Assembly (NCBI RefSeq): GCF_000006565.2
Contig: NC_031476.1
Coordinates: forward strand, 1,202,458 to 1,266,457
Direction: 5' to 3'
Source of the DNA: Toxoplasma gondii ME49
Taxonomy: Eukaryota; Apicomplexa; Conoidasida; Eucoccidiorida; Sarcocystidae
Length of the DNA stretch: 64,000 nt
This document shows, piece by piece, positions 48,387 through 59,260 of the stretch. A model generated the notes under the pieces. That model did not search any database, was not told where the DNA came from, and saw only the letters and a program-made list of their open reading frames with translations. The position numbers and the translations under genes were made by a program. Position 1 is the first letter of the stretch. Each line of letters begins with the position of its first letter.

Positions 48387-49220
48387 ATGTATCGCAGCTA
48401 CTTTCGATCCCTCATCATCTGTGCGTGTGCGTGCTGGCAAGGGGGGTCAGTTTCGACTTCCAGTGACGCCCTGCAGCCGGGCTTTGTTGGCCACCTCTGG
48501 AGCTCTGTGCACACCACGACATCAACATCATCTGGTTTCCTCGCTGCATCGGATTCTGTGGCCTTTTCACGTCCACCCGATGGTTTGTCAACAGCAAGTG
48601 ATCTGTTGGGTTACAACTTCAAAGGTTTACCACCTGCCACGTTTCCATGGTCACGTGACTCGCGTCTGGAGGGTGACCGCGAGTTAACGCGACCACGTGG
48701 GCTGTGCCAGTGGTCGCCTGCAACTGAAGGACTGAAGGAACACCACGCAGTTGCAGCGTGTTTCCCGTTGCCAGCCGCATTGGTCGCAGAAACACAAAGA
48801 AAAGAGGCGTGTCGATTATTCGTGACGCCAGCGTCGTACACGTTCAGTAAGGACGCTTTCTTACGCCACGCTTGTGCTTGCCCTGCAGTTCGAGCGTCGT
48901 GGGCACTCGTTTTGGTTCGAGCCCTCTTGCGTATGCTCGAATTTCTGGGGTTGCAGCTCATTTTCCTGGTTCTATCTCTTTTACTCCTGTGGTTGCTTCT
49001 GCTGTTATTGAAAGCGGTTGAATGGTTTCTGGGCCTCAGCGTCATTGACTTCGAGTTCAGCTTCGGTGATGCCAGGCGGCATCCCTTTGCTTCTACTACG
49101 ACGGACCGGCAAGCTAGGCAGGATGCAACGGATGAAGGGCAGAACAACGATTTCGCATTCTCATTCGAGGCGGAAGAGCACGAAACGGCCAACATTCCCC
49201 CTGCCGGATTGCATATGTGA
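48387..49220 (+). CDS. Single-span membrane protein of unknown function
   Basis: An open frame of 277 residues from the ATG at 48387. A possible splice acceptor (TATCGCAG) lies inside the first codons, so earlier exons may exist. There is one very strong hydrophobic segment at about 188-210 (LGLQLIFLVLSLLLLWLLLL), followed by VEWFLGLSVIDFEFSF and an acidic, polar C-terminus. The N-terminal 170 residues are Ser/Thr-rich with scattered cysteines and show no domain. The Leu-rich run argues for a true membrane protein over chance, and the gene converges with the minus-strand gene at 50001. Not recognised. Confidence 0.48.
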   Translation: MYRSYFRSLIICACACWQGGSVSTSSDALQPGFVGHLWSSVHTTTSTSSGFLAASDSVAFSRPPDGLSTASDLLGYNFKGLPPATFPWSRDSRLEGDRELTRPRGLCQWSPATEGLKEHHAVAACFPLPAALVAETQRKEACRLFVTPASYTFSKDAFLRHACACPAVRASWALVLVRALLRMLEFLGLQLIFLVLSLLLLWLLLLLLKAVEWFLGLSVIDFEFSFGDARRHPFASTTTDRQARQDATDEGQNNDFAFSFEAEEHETANIPPAGLHM

Positions 49221-50000
49221 TTTCCAGCGAAGCCCTTGATAAAAGGGTGTTTGTCACGTTCCTTTGGATGCATATTTGCACTATAACGTAGAGATCACCC
49301 TTTGCTCCAGTATTATCACCAGATTCGATGAGGAATGGATTTTGAGGCGTTGCAATATGTTGGACTTTCTCTTCGAGGATAGCTTTTCAGGGCACTCTGC
49401 AGTCTCTCAATTTTTTGTCACGGTGCACGCCTCATGTTGTTATGGTCTAGCGCCTGTAGCCATCGTTTTGTGGTACGCCTGTGAATCATCTTCAAACGTG
49501 CTGCTCCACTGATTCCGCCACCTCAAAGGTGTGAATCCAAACCGGCGGTTGATTTCCCAGCTCGACGTTTTCCACTTCATACATACAGAGCCCGGTAACC
49601 GACCTTCTTTGTAAAGTGAGACGACATAGCGACTTCGTATGTGTCCCGGTACCACGGACTGCGTCGCCTGTGTTGCTGTGTTTGGCTTTCACGGAGCATC
49701 GTACAATTCGCAAGGCAGCTGTCAGATCCTCTCTCCACCCTGTTGTGAGGGATTCACGGCGGTTGTGACGCCACGGATACAAAAGAACAGAAGAGGCCAA
49801 CATCTCTGATGGCAAGAGAGCTTCTGCAAGTGGTCGGGAGTCCGCCGTAATGATGTGACACAAGAGTCAGACTTGCAAGAAAAACTAACGTTCATCCCGC
49901 TGGTGATTTTACCTATTTTAGACGTTCATACGTGTATATTTTATTCTACGATGGCGAAAGTGAAATTTCTGTGTCCGTCGCACAACGGTTCAAAGGCAGA
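49221..50000. other. Convergent spacer
   Basis: Between the membrane protein (+) and the tentative gene ending at 50001 (-). A minus frame at 49492-49863 reads in part like protein (MYEVENVELGNQPPVWIHTF), but no splice link to the neighbouring exons was found. Confidence 0.4.
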
Positions 50001-52155
50001 TCATTCAACGTAGTGCTCCACGGTTTGTGCTGCCATTTCAACAGTGTACTTATATGTCTCGAACTTGACGCCTTCAGCAACTGGCAGGGGTCTATGGCTA
50101 TTCGCGGTGTGCGGGTTTCGAGAACTCAGAACCATTGGGCAAGAGAAGCTGCCCACTTGAACTTCGACAGCTGCCGGGAAGACGGACATCACAAACGTCG
50201 TGTCAGACTAAGGAAGCTTGACAAACTGATTCGGTGTATCCCTAGCTGAAGACAGGGAAGTTTATACCACCTTTCAATCCACTTTAGCGGGGTAGGTGCT
50301 GTTATCAGCAGAGGATGGCGACGTAAACCGCAATTCGGGGGCTCGTGCGATATAACTCGTACCCCTCGCTTGCCTTCATGATTTTGTCCTGTTTGTGACA
50401 GCAGCGAATACCTCAGCTGAGACGCATAGCGTCTCCTTCTTCTCTATACAACCACAGAATAGTTCATATGAGACGACTAACGGATCTAAATACAGGGCGT
50501 GTGGCCGCCGGAAACGCAAAATTTCATGGTGTAGACGAGTTGCTAAAGGATGCCTTTGTTTCTGAAGGCATGCAGTAGCGCTCGTCTCCTGGTCTGAGGG
50601 GTGGTGACCCCGAGATAAAGACAAAATCGGCTCGCGTGCAGCCTTTCACTTGCACCTTTTCCCGTTCTGAGCGTACTTGCGAAGACCACGCGTGGGATTT
50701 CGCGTCTACCTGTTAAGACTGTTGCCAAGAGTGTGGTTGGTGAAAGTCTTATTGCACACAAACTTTATCGTTTAGTGTTGTAGTTGAACGAATCTCTCCC
50801 ATGAGGACCCAATGGCTGCGAACGGAACCGAGCGGGAGTTCTGGATGCAAGTGTTTACTTGGTAGATGTTGACAACACTATAGGAGACTCAAATGAACCA
50901 TCCACTAGTACATTTTGAGTTACTTTCTTGACGAACCAACAGTCAACTGTTCACTGCCAGCCTCGCCAATAGGAATCCTCTGCATTTACCACTAAGGAAC
51001 CCGATTCTACCTAGCTTAACTGCAAAGAGTGAATAGTCCGCACTGGAAACATAAACAGCAAATTCAAGATTCAGTAACGTCTTGCCTTTTTGTCGCTTGA
51101 AAAGCATAGTGTACTTGTAATCTGAGGGAAGCGAACTGCATGCAAAACGAACCAAGTCGCTGCTTCTGATGCTACGGCACTGTCTCTACAGCTTTCTTCT
51201 GGAGAGCGTACACCAGTTGAGCTGCTGACAATAAGGCTGGGGAAGTCCTTTTGGCAGCACATTCTATTTGAAATACTGAGTTACTTGGAGTTCCCTAGAG
51301 TGGTCACAGACTTCTTCCTGCCACATGCCGCATAACTGGCGGATGGATGCCGCCCATCATCGTATCAGCTACCCGCGAATGAGTTGCTGCTGTGTGTGAA
51401 CGACGGGCTCAACAACCTGAAACTGCTTCTGTTTAGACTATAGACGAGTCGCTGAGGTGACTCGGCTGGTGTAAAGTCACGAGATGTCGGTTGTGGATGG
51501 ACACATGGTCGGTAACGATTAAATGGCCCACCTGCATGCGGTGTTCCAGTCTGCTGCGTTGTCTGGGAAAACAAGAAATCAATGGTAACCGGCTCCCTAC
51601 TTTTGTACCGAGAGATGTCTACCAAATACATCCAGAAGAAACTCTGTTTTCGACTGTGTAATCTGTGGCGTTTTGAGGTTGCAGTTAAAGGAGTTCGGAA
51701 GACCATTGTTCGCAGCTCGTGTTGTTGCATCGAAAGGCGCATGCGCTTTCGGGCCGAGGTCGAAACAAAGCTCGCACGGCACTGTGTGATCGATGTAGAT
51801 GGGCTTCGCGAGTTGCTTTCCCAGGATCGGAACTGAGGAAAGCAGGGCTTTCCCGGAGTCGGCGCAGACATGCGGAACTTATTTTTACCCGTTGGTGAAG
51901 GTTCAAAAACGTCTACCCAGAGGCATGTGTCAAGTGACTCTGCACACGCGGACGTTTGCTGATAAAGTGCAGCCTGGGGAACGAGTTCCTTCTGTGAGCG
52001 GGGCTAGTTTTCAGACACAAAGCTAAAGTTTTCACGAGAGAGAGGTGCCCGTTCCATATTTGATTCGGAAAGCCCGTCAGCATCCGTCACGACGGCGTCC
52101 ACTTCCTTATCCACCGGAACGTCACGTCACCCGCGTTCGATTCGGTATTTTGCAT
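50001..52155 (-). CDS. Tentative four-exon gene, unrecognised
   Basis: Model: 52155-52131, 51832-51601, 51165-51011 (or starting at 51135) and 50170-50001 (TGA), in phase throughout, about 193 residues. Exon 2 reads KPIYIDHTVPCELCFDLGPK and TQSKTEFLLDVFG; exon 3 reads LPSDYKYTMLFKRQKGKTLL and LEFAVYVSSADYSLFAVKL; exon 4 ends GVKFETYKYTVEMAAQTVEH. Alternating hydrophobic residues suggest a beta-sandwich, but no family is recognised and there is no signal peptide or membrane span. Exons 2-4 are moderately supported by composition and splice sites. The 25-base first exon (MQNTESNA) is weak, and a different start exon is quite possible. The whole model needs transcript evidence. Confidence 0.42.
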
Positions 52156-52866
52156 AGTGTTCTTTCTCAATCAGTGCTTTCCAGTTTCACTTGAAAGACT
52201 GACGAGGAGTCATTCCCGTCCACATAGTTGGACGACTGGGGTGACCCATTTTGGGAAAGTGCGAGGGGCTCCAGTCGGGGAAAGATGACCTCGTGCTACA
52301 AACGCGTGTGCGTTGTGTTGCTTCGGTGTCCATACAGTTGAACGAGGCCCTCTTTGGCTCGTTTTTAGACTTTTCTCGCGCTTCCAGAACAGGGAACCCC
52401 TCATCCTCGCCATCGACAACTTGTTTTTAACCCCTGTAGGACTTACCCCTGCTTTCCACGTTCCTCAGCGTGGATGTTGTGCGCGCGTTTGCCCGCCCGG
52501 CTTCGAATTTCGGACTTGGCCGTGTAGCACTTGTTGAGCACCGTCCAGCCTTAGCTTCTCGGGTGTGGTAACTCTACTCGGGTCGCGCAGACATCGAGGT
52601 GACTAAGACTCGCACGCATTTCTCACAGCCATCTTTTCTGTTTTCTATTTGTCGTACATCACGGAGCAGAGTCCCCGAACGCAGCCGCAGTCCTATTCAT
52701 TTTATCTTTTCCGCATCCCTTGTTTGCTATTCCATTTTCTCCCCGACAAGTTCCTTCGTGAGGGTCCTGCACTTTCACCCCTTGATCGTTGTCTTTCTCT
52801 TCCGCTCCTTTTCTCCGCTCACCTTCGCTGCCTAGCAGCTGTTGACAAGAAAAGGATCCCGAAAAC
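52156..52866. promoter_or_regulatory. Upstream region of nicalin
   Basis: A divergent spacer between the tentative minus-strand gene and nicalin. T/C-rich sequence from about 52600 to 52850 fits a nicalin 5' UTR. A 319-codon frame that starts here (52649) runs over nicalin exon 1 in another frame and is rejected. Confidence 0.4.
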
Positions 52867-55800
52867 ATGGAACAAATCTCTCGCCTTACCCCTCGAGTTG
52901 GGCTCTGCGCTCCGGCAGAGGATTCGTCCACCAAATGGGGCCGAAGACTCTGTGATCATGTTTGGCCGACCTCATTTGGCCGAGATAAAACGCATGAACG
53001 TTGGACGAGTGCATCTGTCGCCTCTCTCGCACGCCGTCAAGCTGCTGTCCTTTATCCCGTGGTGCTTCTCGGAATCGCCATTCTCTTCGCTCGTAGTCAC
53101 TTCCTCACAGTCGCTCAGGTACACTCGACGGCTGCCAAGAAGAGACCTCTGTCACTCACATGTCTCTAACCATGTTTGTCACTTGACCCCTTACCGTGCT
53201 TTCTTCCCACCATTTCCCTCGTTTACCCGTACTGCATTCTTTGTTGAATTCACTCTCATTCACCTCTCTTGCTTGAGTCTCCACCTCTCTCCTGATGTTC
53301 GCCTCTCGCTCGGGTGTCTTTGGCCAATCGTCTCCGTCGCCTTTTGCCGCATCTTTCTGCCACCTGCTCTCCCCTGCCTGCATCACGACCCCCTCTTTCT
53401 TCTGCTTTCCTTTCGCTGTCCGAGCCGTGCGTCTTCCCGCCTCTCTGTCCCTTTTCTGCCGTTCTATCGCTCACTCTTCTTCAGAGGATCGGGGACCCCC
53501 CCTTGGTTCACCTTGAACAACAAAGAAACGCGTGAGTGTTACGTCGGATGCGCAGGAAACCCGTTGTTCGCTTTTTTCTTCGCAGGCGTCACCCGCCGTC
53601 GACTTTGAAGCGTTTCCCCTCCTCCAGTATGAAACGTTTAGTGCAGGCATGTCAAAAGCTGCGCCTGTGATGCTGGGGGCTTGGGGCTCCTCGGCGTTGA
53701 ACGGCGCCTTGGCGGCGGCGACGGTAATCGTGGCCGACTCAGGGCAGCAGTCTGAGGGCCCCGGGGGCGAGGGACAGGCCCCGGACGAGAAACTGCTGGA
53801 GCACCCGCTGCTTCAGCAGCAACTGCGGAGCTTGTCGAAGAAGAACATTTACATCTTTCGCGCGACTCATGTCCCTGTCGCCCTCGTCGACGCGCTCCTC
53901 GACCGCGCCCAAAATGTGCTTCTTCTCCTTCCGCCTCGCGCACCCGAGGAGACCGGAGAGTCCGGCGCGCTCGATGAGGCGCAGGTCTCCGAGGCAGAGC
54001 GCAAACGCGTGTACGCTCTCGAGCAGCGCCTGATCACCAGGTTCTCGGCGGGCGCCTGTGTCTTTGCCTTCGAAACCCCCGAGCTGGCTACTCTGTATGA
54101 AGAACTCCGGGAACAGCAAACGCGCTTTCTCGCAAATCCAAACTCGCTCTACGCCAACTCCCTCCTGCCCGCCTTTCTCTACAAAGGCCTCGCCCCCACT
54201 GTCTCCATCCAGCGCGGGCCTCTGCCGCCCTCGCACTTCGCTGCGGGTCTGCAGAGCGCGAGCCGCCTCTCGGCGCCCCTGCAGGGACGGAATGTCTTTG
54301 TAAGGAATCTGAATGAGCCACCCTTGTTTCTCTGGCCAGATCTCTAACAAATTGAGCTTGTTGACGCGCGGCACAGAGGCCCGTGAAACAGCCACAAGCG
54401 CTTGTTCCTCGAGGCGCTGTGGTTGCAAGGCGCATGCACGTAAACCTGCCCACAGTCGGAAGAAAACGTGTACATGAGAACCACATGAAAGCATCATATA
54501 GATATTCGTATATATGGATACATATGTGTATGCATGCATATAGGTGTGTGTATGCTTTTGCGTGTGTCTTTGTCTCCTCACTGTGGCTGCATGCACTTCT
54601 TTTTTCTCGTCCAGGCATGGCTTCCTGGCCGCAGGCCCCAAGAGGGAGGAGCGGCCCCCACGATTGCCATCGTGGCGCACTATGATGCATTTGCTGCTGT
54701 TCCGGTAAGAGAGTGACGGATGTTCAGGAGCAACCTTCGATGACGCGTTTAGAGACATTAGACCGATCCTACTATAGAAAAATATATCCTGGAAAATTCT
54801 GTACCAACGGTTATAAAGATATATATATATATATATATTTGCGTAGTCCTAAATACAGATATATAGATATTCCCATACTACGTGATCACGTCCGTTTGCA
54901 TGCAGACATTTGATATGGATGGTGTAACGAGGCATTAGACCGAACTTGCAGTGGGCAGATGATGGCCTGTCGGCGGCTAAATGCCAGTCAAGCATGCGAA
55001 AGAGAGAGAAGGACAGCTGGAGCGGGGGACAGAAAGACTTTGATCTGCTCGACTTCCTCTCCTCTTTCTTCCAGAGGGCAAAGCGGCTCTGCTTCTGTTT
55101 TGCGGGGTGTCTCCGTTGTCTCCATCGAGACGCTCTGAGACGAAGGGTAAAAGTGCGACGGGGGAGGGAGGACCGAGGAGGCGAGAGAAAAGTACAAAGT
55201 TGTCCCGCTTGCCATGAAAATTGACTGTTCTCGATTGACAAGTTTGGAGTTCTGTGTGTCTCCACAGCATCTCGCATTCGGCGCCGAAGGAAACGGAAGT
55301 GGAGTCGCAGGTAAGAGAAAGCAGGGACATCAGGGGAAACAGAATATCCGTTTCCTCTCAGGTAGCAAACTCTTCCTCACATGAATATCTACCTATATAT
55401 ATGCATATGCATATATAGCAAGTGGAGTTCTCGTTTCAAATACCAGGTGCATCTATCTCTATCTCTCTGTCTTCATGTGTCTACCTAGATATCTCTCTCT
55501 GTATATGGTGATATTTATAGGATTGAAGATCAGGACGTCTCTGTCTCTGCCCATTCTTTTTCCGCACATGTTATATTTTGTTCGTTTCTTTTCCGCTGCA
55601 TGCAGCGCTCATGGAGCTGGCGCGAATCTTCTCTCGTCTGTACTCGGGAGCGGATCAAGAAGACTCTCAGAGTGCGAAGGCAGGTTCTCGTGAGCCTGGG
55701 AACTACTCGCTTCTTTTCCTTTTGGCGGACGCCGGCGCTGCAGATTTTGCCGGGGCGGCCCAGTGGCTGGCGAAGACAGAACCGAGGTAGGGGCAAGAAA

Positions 55801-58800
55801 GGAGGAGGTGATTCTCGAGGATGTTTCCTTTTTTGAGTGACCCTTCAGCAGTACCCGGAAAGTTTTTGTTTGTGTTTCTGCTGGCCGTTCCACTCTGCGT
55901 GGGGTGTGGGGGTTGGATGGGGAAACTCTGGGCTGCGATGGTTTTCATCTCCCATGTTTGTCTCTCCCTATCGATCGCACGCCTGCAGAGACGCGTTTCA
56001 TCCCGGTTTCTGACTTCTTTCACTTTTTTCAGGATTCTGGAGTCGATCACCTACGTCTTGTGCCTCGACGACATCGCCGCCTCGCCCCAGCTGTATCTCC
56101 ACACGGCGAAAAAGTACAAAGAACCCCGTGTGCGGAAGCTTCTCCAAGTAGGCAGAAGATATCCTTTTCTCTTTTGACGCATGAGCAGCTGCATGCGTGT
56201 CCTGGCATCAATGCTGAAGGCCGACTCTTCTCGGATCTTCGTACTGTGGTTGCTCATACTTCTGTTTAGAAACAAAAAAGCATTAGGACCGTGCGTGGAG
56301 TTTCTGTTCTCTGTCCACGCGTAGTTCTGGAGACTCGTTTCCTCAGGCATGTCAGTCCTTCTCTGCGGTTTTTCTGTGGCTGCCTATACCGCAAATCTGC
56401 ATGCACAAGATCAACGTAAGAGTAGCGAAGAGTCGAGCACCCATCAAGTCCTTCGATAAGGTGAAGAAGCTGCATTCGCATGAAACTCTTCGCGTCCACA
56501 TCTTCGTTCTCTCCCCGCGTCTCTGCATGCACCTCTCAGAGTCTGGAAACGGCGTTCGTGCAATCGGATTTGCTTCTCACCCTCGACCCGAGGAAGATCG
56601 TCGTCCAGACACCTCCCAAGCCTTTCTGGGCGCACGAACATTTCACGATGAAGAAGGTGATTGCAGGAACTTTGTCCTCGAAGCCTCACGGCGGTGGCCT
56701 CTGGGTACGGAGCTCGATTCTCGATCAAAAGTAAGACATCCATGCAGGCGCACCCCAGAAAACCTTCCTCTCTTTGATACATCACCGAAGACCCTCTATG
56801 TGAACACGTACATATGCGTCTGCCGAGAGATGTGATCGAGAATATAGATCAATATAAATATGTATTTAGACATGTATATGCATGTAGACAGATATGGAAA
56901 TGTACGTGCATGTACATCGAAATACGAGTGTATTTGCGTATATGCGTACAAGGGGAGTCATCAGGCATGCGGGGCCTTCATGGTAATGCAAAAGGAGAGG
57001 AGAGACGCCTAGGACGAGTGTGCAGACGATGCGCAAGATCCTTCGCTGATCGGCGACCTCCTGTGTTTTCCTCTCGACGAGGCAGTGTAGACACAAAACG
57101 CAATGCGTCTGCTTGTAACGACTTTTTCACACGGCGCGCCGGCTCCCGTTCATATTCGGACAGTTTCCTGCAGAAGGTCTTTATTCTGTGGCACGGGTCC
57201 ATTTTTTCCAGCAGGCACTACTTTTAGGTGCTTCATCCCTTTGTGCGGCCCCTGCAGTCGTCGTTTATAGTATTTTATATTAGAGTGTCAAGGGATTCTG
57301 AACAAGACTCCAGTTATGAGATGCAGACAACCCAGTTCTTCACCACCAATGCACACCGCCACCCAACTGGACTGTGAAAGACAGCTGAACATGTTGGACA
57401 GAATGCCGAGAACAATCGATACGAGCACCCTTTCTTACAGCTGCGAAAGACGCCGTTTGAAACAAAACGCGAACGTATCAGAAGACTCAACGCATTGCTT
57501 GTCTGGTGCGCCGTTTCGCTTGTAGTTCCTCGGCGAAGTCGCGGGAGAATCTTCTGCGCGTCGTGGGAGCCCTCGCAGAAGGCCTGGCTCATTTCGTTTA
57601 CGAAGTGGACGACTTTTCAGTGAACATCATTGAAGGTTCGAATCGACCTCTTGCCTCCTTCCTCCACTCCTGGCTGTCTCTTGCCTCTCGTTCTCCTCGG
57701 TAAGATAGCAAACAGCCGCACTGAAGAAAAGATAGGTTTCGACCGTTCTTCTCAACCGCGGATCCTTTCTTCAGACCTGCGAAATACGATAGCCTATAGA
57801 TCTATCGAAACCACTACTCAGCTGCTCGTGTGATCAGTCCCGTCCTGCTGGTAGTGATCCCTCCTGAGATAGGACCAGTTACACGCTTCTCCTGTGAAGT
57901 CTAGACTACATGTTTGTCAACTTGTCTACATCTTCACCAAAGTTAATTTGCGGTAACTCGGTTTCGCGAACGCGCAGGATATCTGCGAGACTATCCCACG
58001 CTCTTTGTATTCTGGCTGTGTGTTCTCGAAGAAAAGATACGTTTGAACAGATCTTGCCAACTTGTGTGTTCGTTAGCGGCATTTTGGAGAGACAAGGAAG
58101 CGAAATCTCCGAGGACAATGGGGTCGAAACATCGCGTTCAAGTGGGCGCATGCAATCACACAGCACACACGCCACCGGGATCGATAAAACAATGTCTCGG
58201 TCCAGCTGAGCGTGAAACCGGAGCTAAGCAGAGGAAATCGACAGACGCGTCTTCCAATCCTTCATTCGTCTCTCTGATCTGTGTCGCCCTGCGGTCTGTC
58301 TCCTCAGATTCTACGCCTTCCGTCAGGCGGACAAGAACGCAGCGAAAAGAAACCAAACGCATGCACCTAGTGGAGCTTTCGCAGACGAACTGCATGCGCG
58401 GCTGGAGAAACTCGTGCCTTCTGCCCAGTCGCAAACGTTCTCGCTCCCCGCTTCTGGAACTGTCTTCACCTATGTAAGAAGAAACAGAGATAAAGCCGGG
58501 AGGACACAGTCACGCAAATGCACACGCGAAAAACCTCCCCTGAGGTGCTGACGCGATCTACAGAATTCCCTCTTCATGCAAAACGTGCTCACACATGCTT
58601 AGACATATATATATATATATATGTACATATTTATAATATATACATATATATATACATAGATATATATTACATATATATATATATATGCATGCGTTTTTAC
58701 TTACACAGTGGGAAACGGTGACTGCGAGGGATAGAGAAGGGGAAGTGGATGCAAGGAAAGGAGTAAACTCCCGCGAAGTAGTGTGGAGCTTTCGAGGTAT

Positions 58801-59260
58801 TTTGTGTGGTCTCAGGAGCCACCGATGTTTTTGAGTGTCATCGAAACTCGCCCCGTTCTCTTTGACATCCTTTGCCTCTTCACCGCCGTCGCCTACTGCT
58901 TCACGATCTATTACTCTATTGTCGGCTGGCACTTTGTTCTGCCTGCCATCAGCAACTTGACAGCTTCAGGTACGACTAACTTGCTTCTCGAGTTTTCGTG
59001 AGCTTGCTGTCTGGTTGTATTTCCATCCCTTTCTCTGTACGTGGAAACGTCCAGTTGCGTTGTTTTCTCCAAGCGTCCGGTACGCCGTCACGCAGAGGCA
59101 ATCTTTCGCTGTGCTGATCGCGTCTGTAGGTGGATTTCCCTTCCCTGTCTGTGGTCTGCTCATTCTTTTCTGTTCTACCGTGGTAGCCTTTCTTCTGGAA
59201 TTGTGAGTTTTTGTGTTTCTCTCCCGCTGCAAAACAGGAAGGAATTCGAATCCGGTATAG
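52867..59260 (+). CDS. NCLN: Nicalin (ER membrane BOS complex subunit)
   Basis: Eleven exons: 52867-53118, 53586-54299, 54615-54704, 55268-55310, 55606-55786, 56033-56147, 56540-56730, 57526-57699, 58308-58473, 58816-58969, 59238-59260. Phases close exactly to 700 residues. A membrane segment lies at about 60-76 (VLYPVVLLGIAILFA), then the lumenal aminopeptidase-like domain: IAIVAHYDAFAAVP|HLAFGAEGNGSGVAALMELARIFSRLY (human nicalin IVIVAHYDAFGVAP...GADSNGSGV), YSLLFLLADAG, ITYVLCLDDIA, FWAHEHFTMKK and LLRVVGALAEGLAHFVYEVDD. A C-terminal span at about 656-680 (LFDILCLFTAVAYCFTIYYS) follows. The domain resembles M28 peptidases, but nicalins lack the full zinc site and are not proteases. With TMEM147 and NOMO, nicalin forms the BOS complex at the translocon for multi-pass membrane proteins. 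An Ala/Gln-rich insertion enlarges exon 2. Confidence 0.93.
54819..54840. repeat. (TA)n microsatellite in nicalin intron 3
   Basis: A pure TA run inside the 54705-55267 intron, next to degenerate ATATAGATAT sequence. Confidence 0.9.
55391..55418. repeat. TATATGCATA-type repeat in nicalin intron 4
   Basis: Short ATATAT and ATGCAT units alternate inside the 55311-55605 intron, followed by CTATCTCTCT pyrimidine repeats. Confidence 0.7.
58603..58689. repeat. Long TA/CATATA microsatellite in nicalin intron 9
   Basis: About 85 bases of nearly pure A and T (TATATA, TACATA, ATAGATA units) inside the 58474-58815 intron. The largest simple repeat in the window. Confidence 0.9.

Noticed and set aside
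48611..49273. 220-codon minus-strand open frame
   Set aside because: Antisense to the Leu-rich membrane protein; Ser/Arg/Asn composition typical of a shadow.
52649..53608. 319-codon plus-strand open frame overlapping nicalin exon 1
   Set aside because: Its frame does not join in phase with nicalin exon 2, whereas the 52867 frame does and supplies the expected membrane segment. Most of the frame lies in the T/C-rich 5' UTR and intron 1.
53739..54758. 339-codon minus-strand open frame
   Set aside because: Exactly antisense to nicalin exons 2-3; an Arg/Ala-rich shadow of GC-rich coding sequence.
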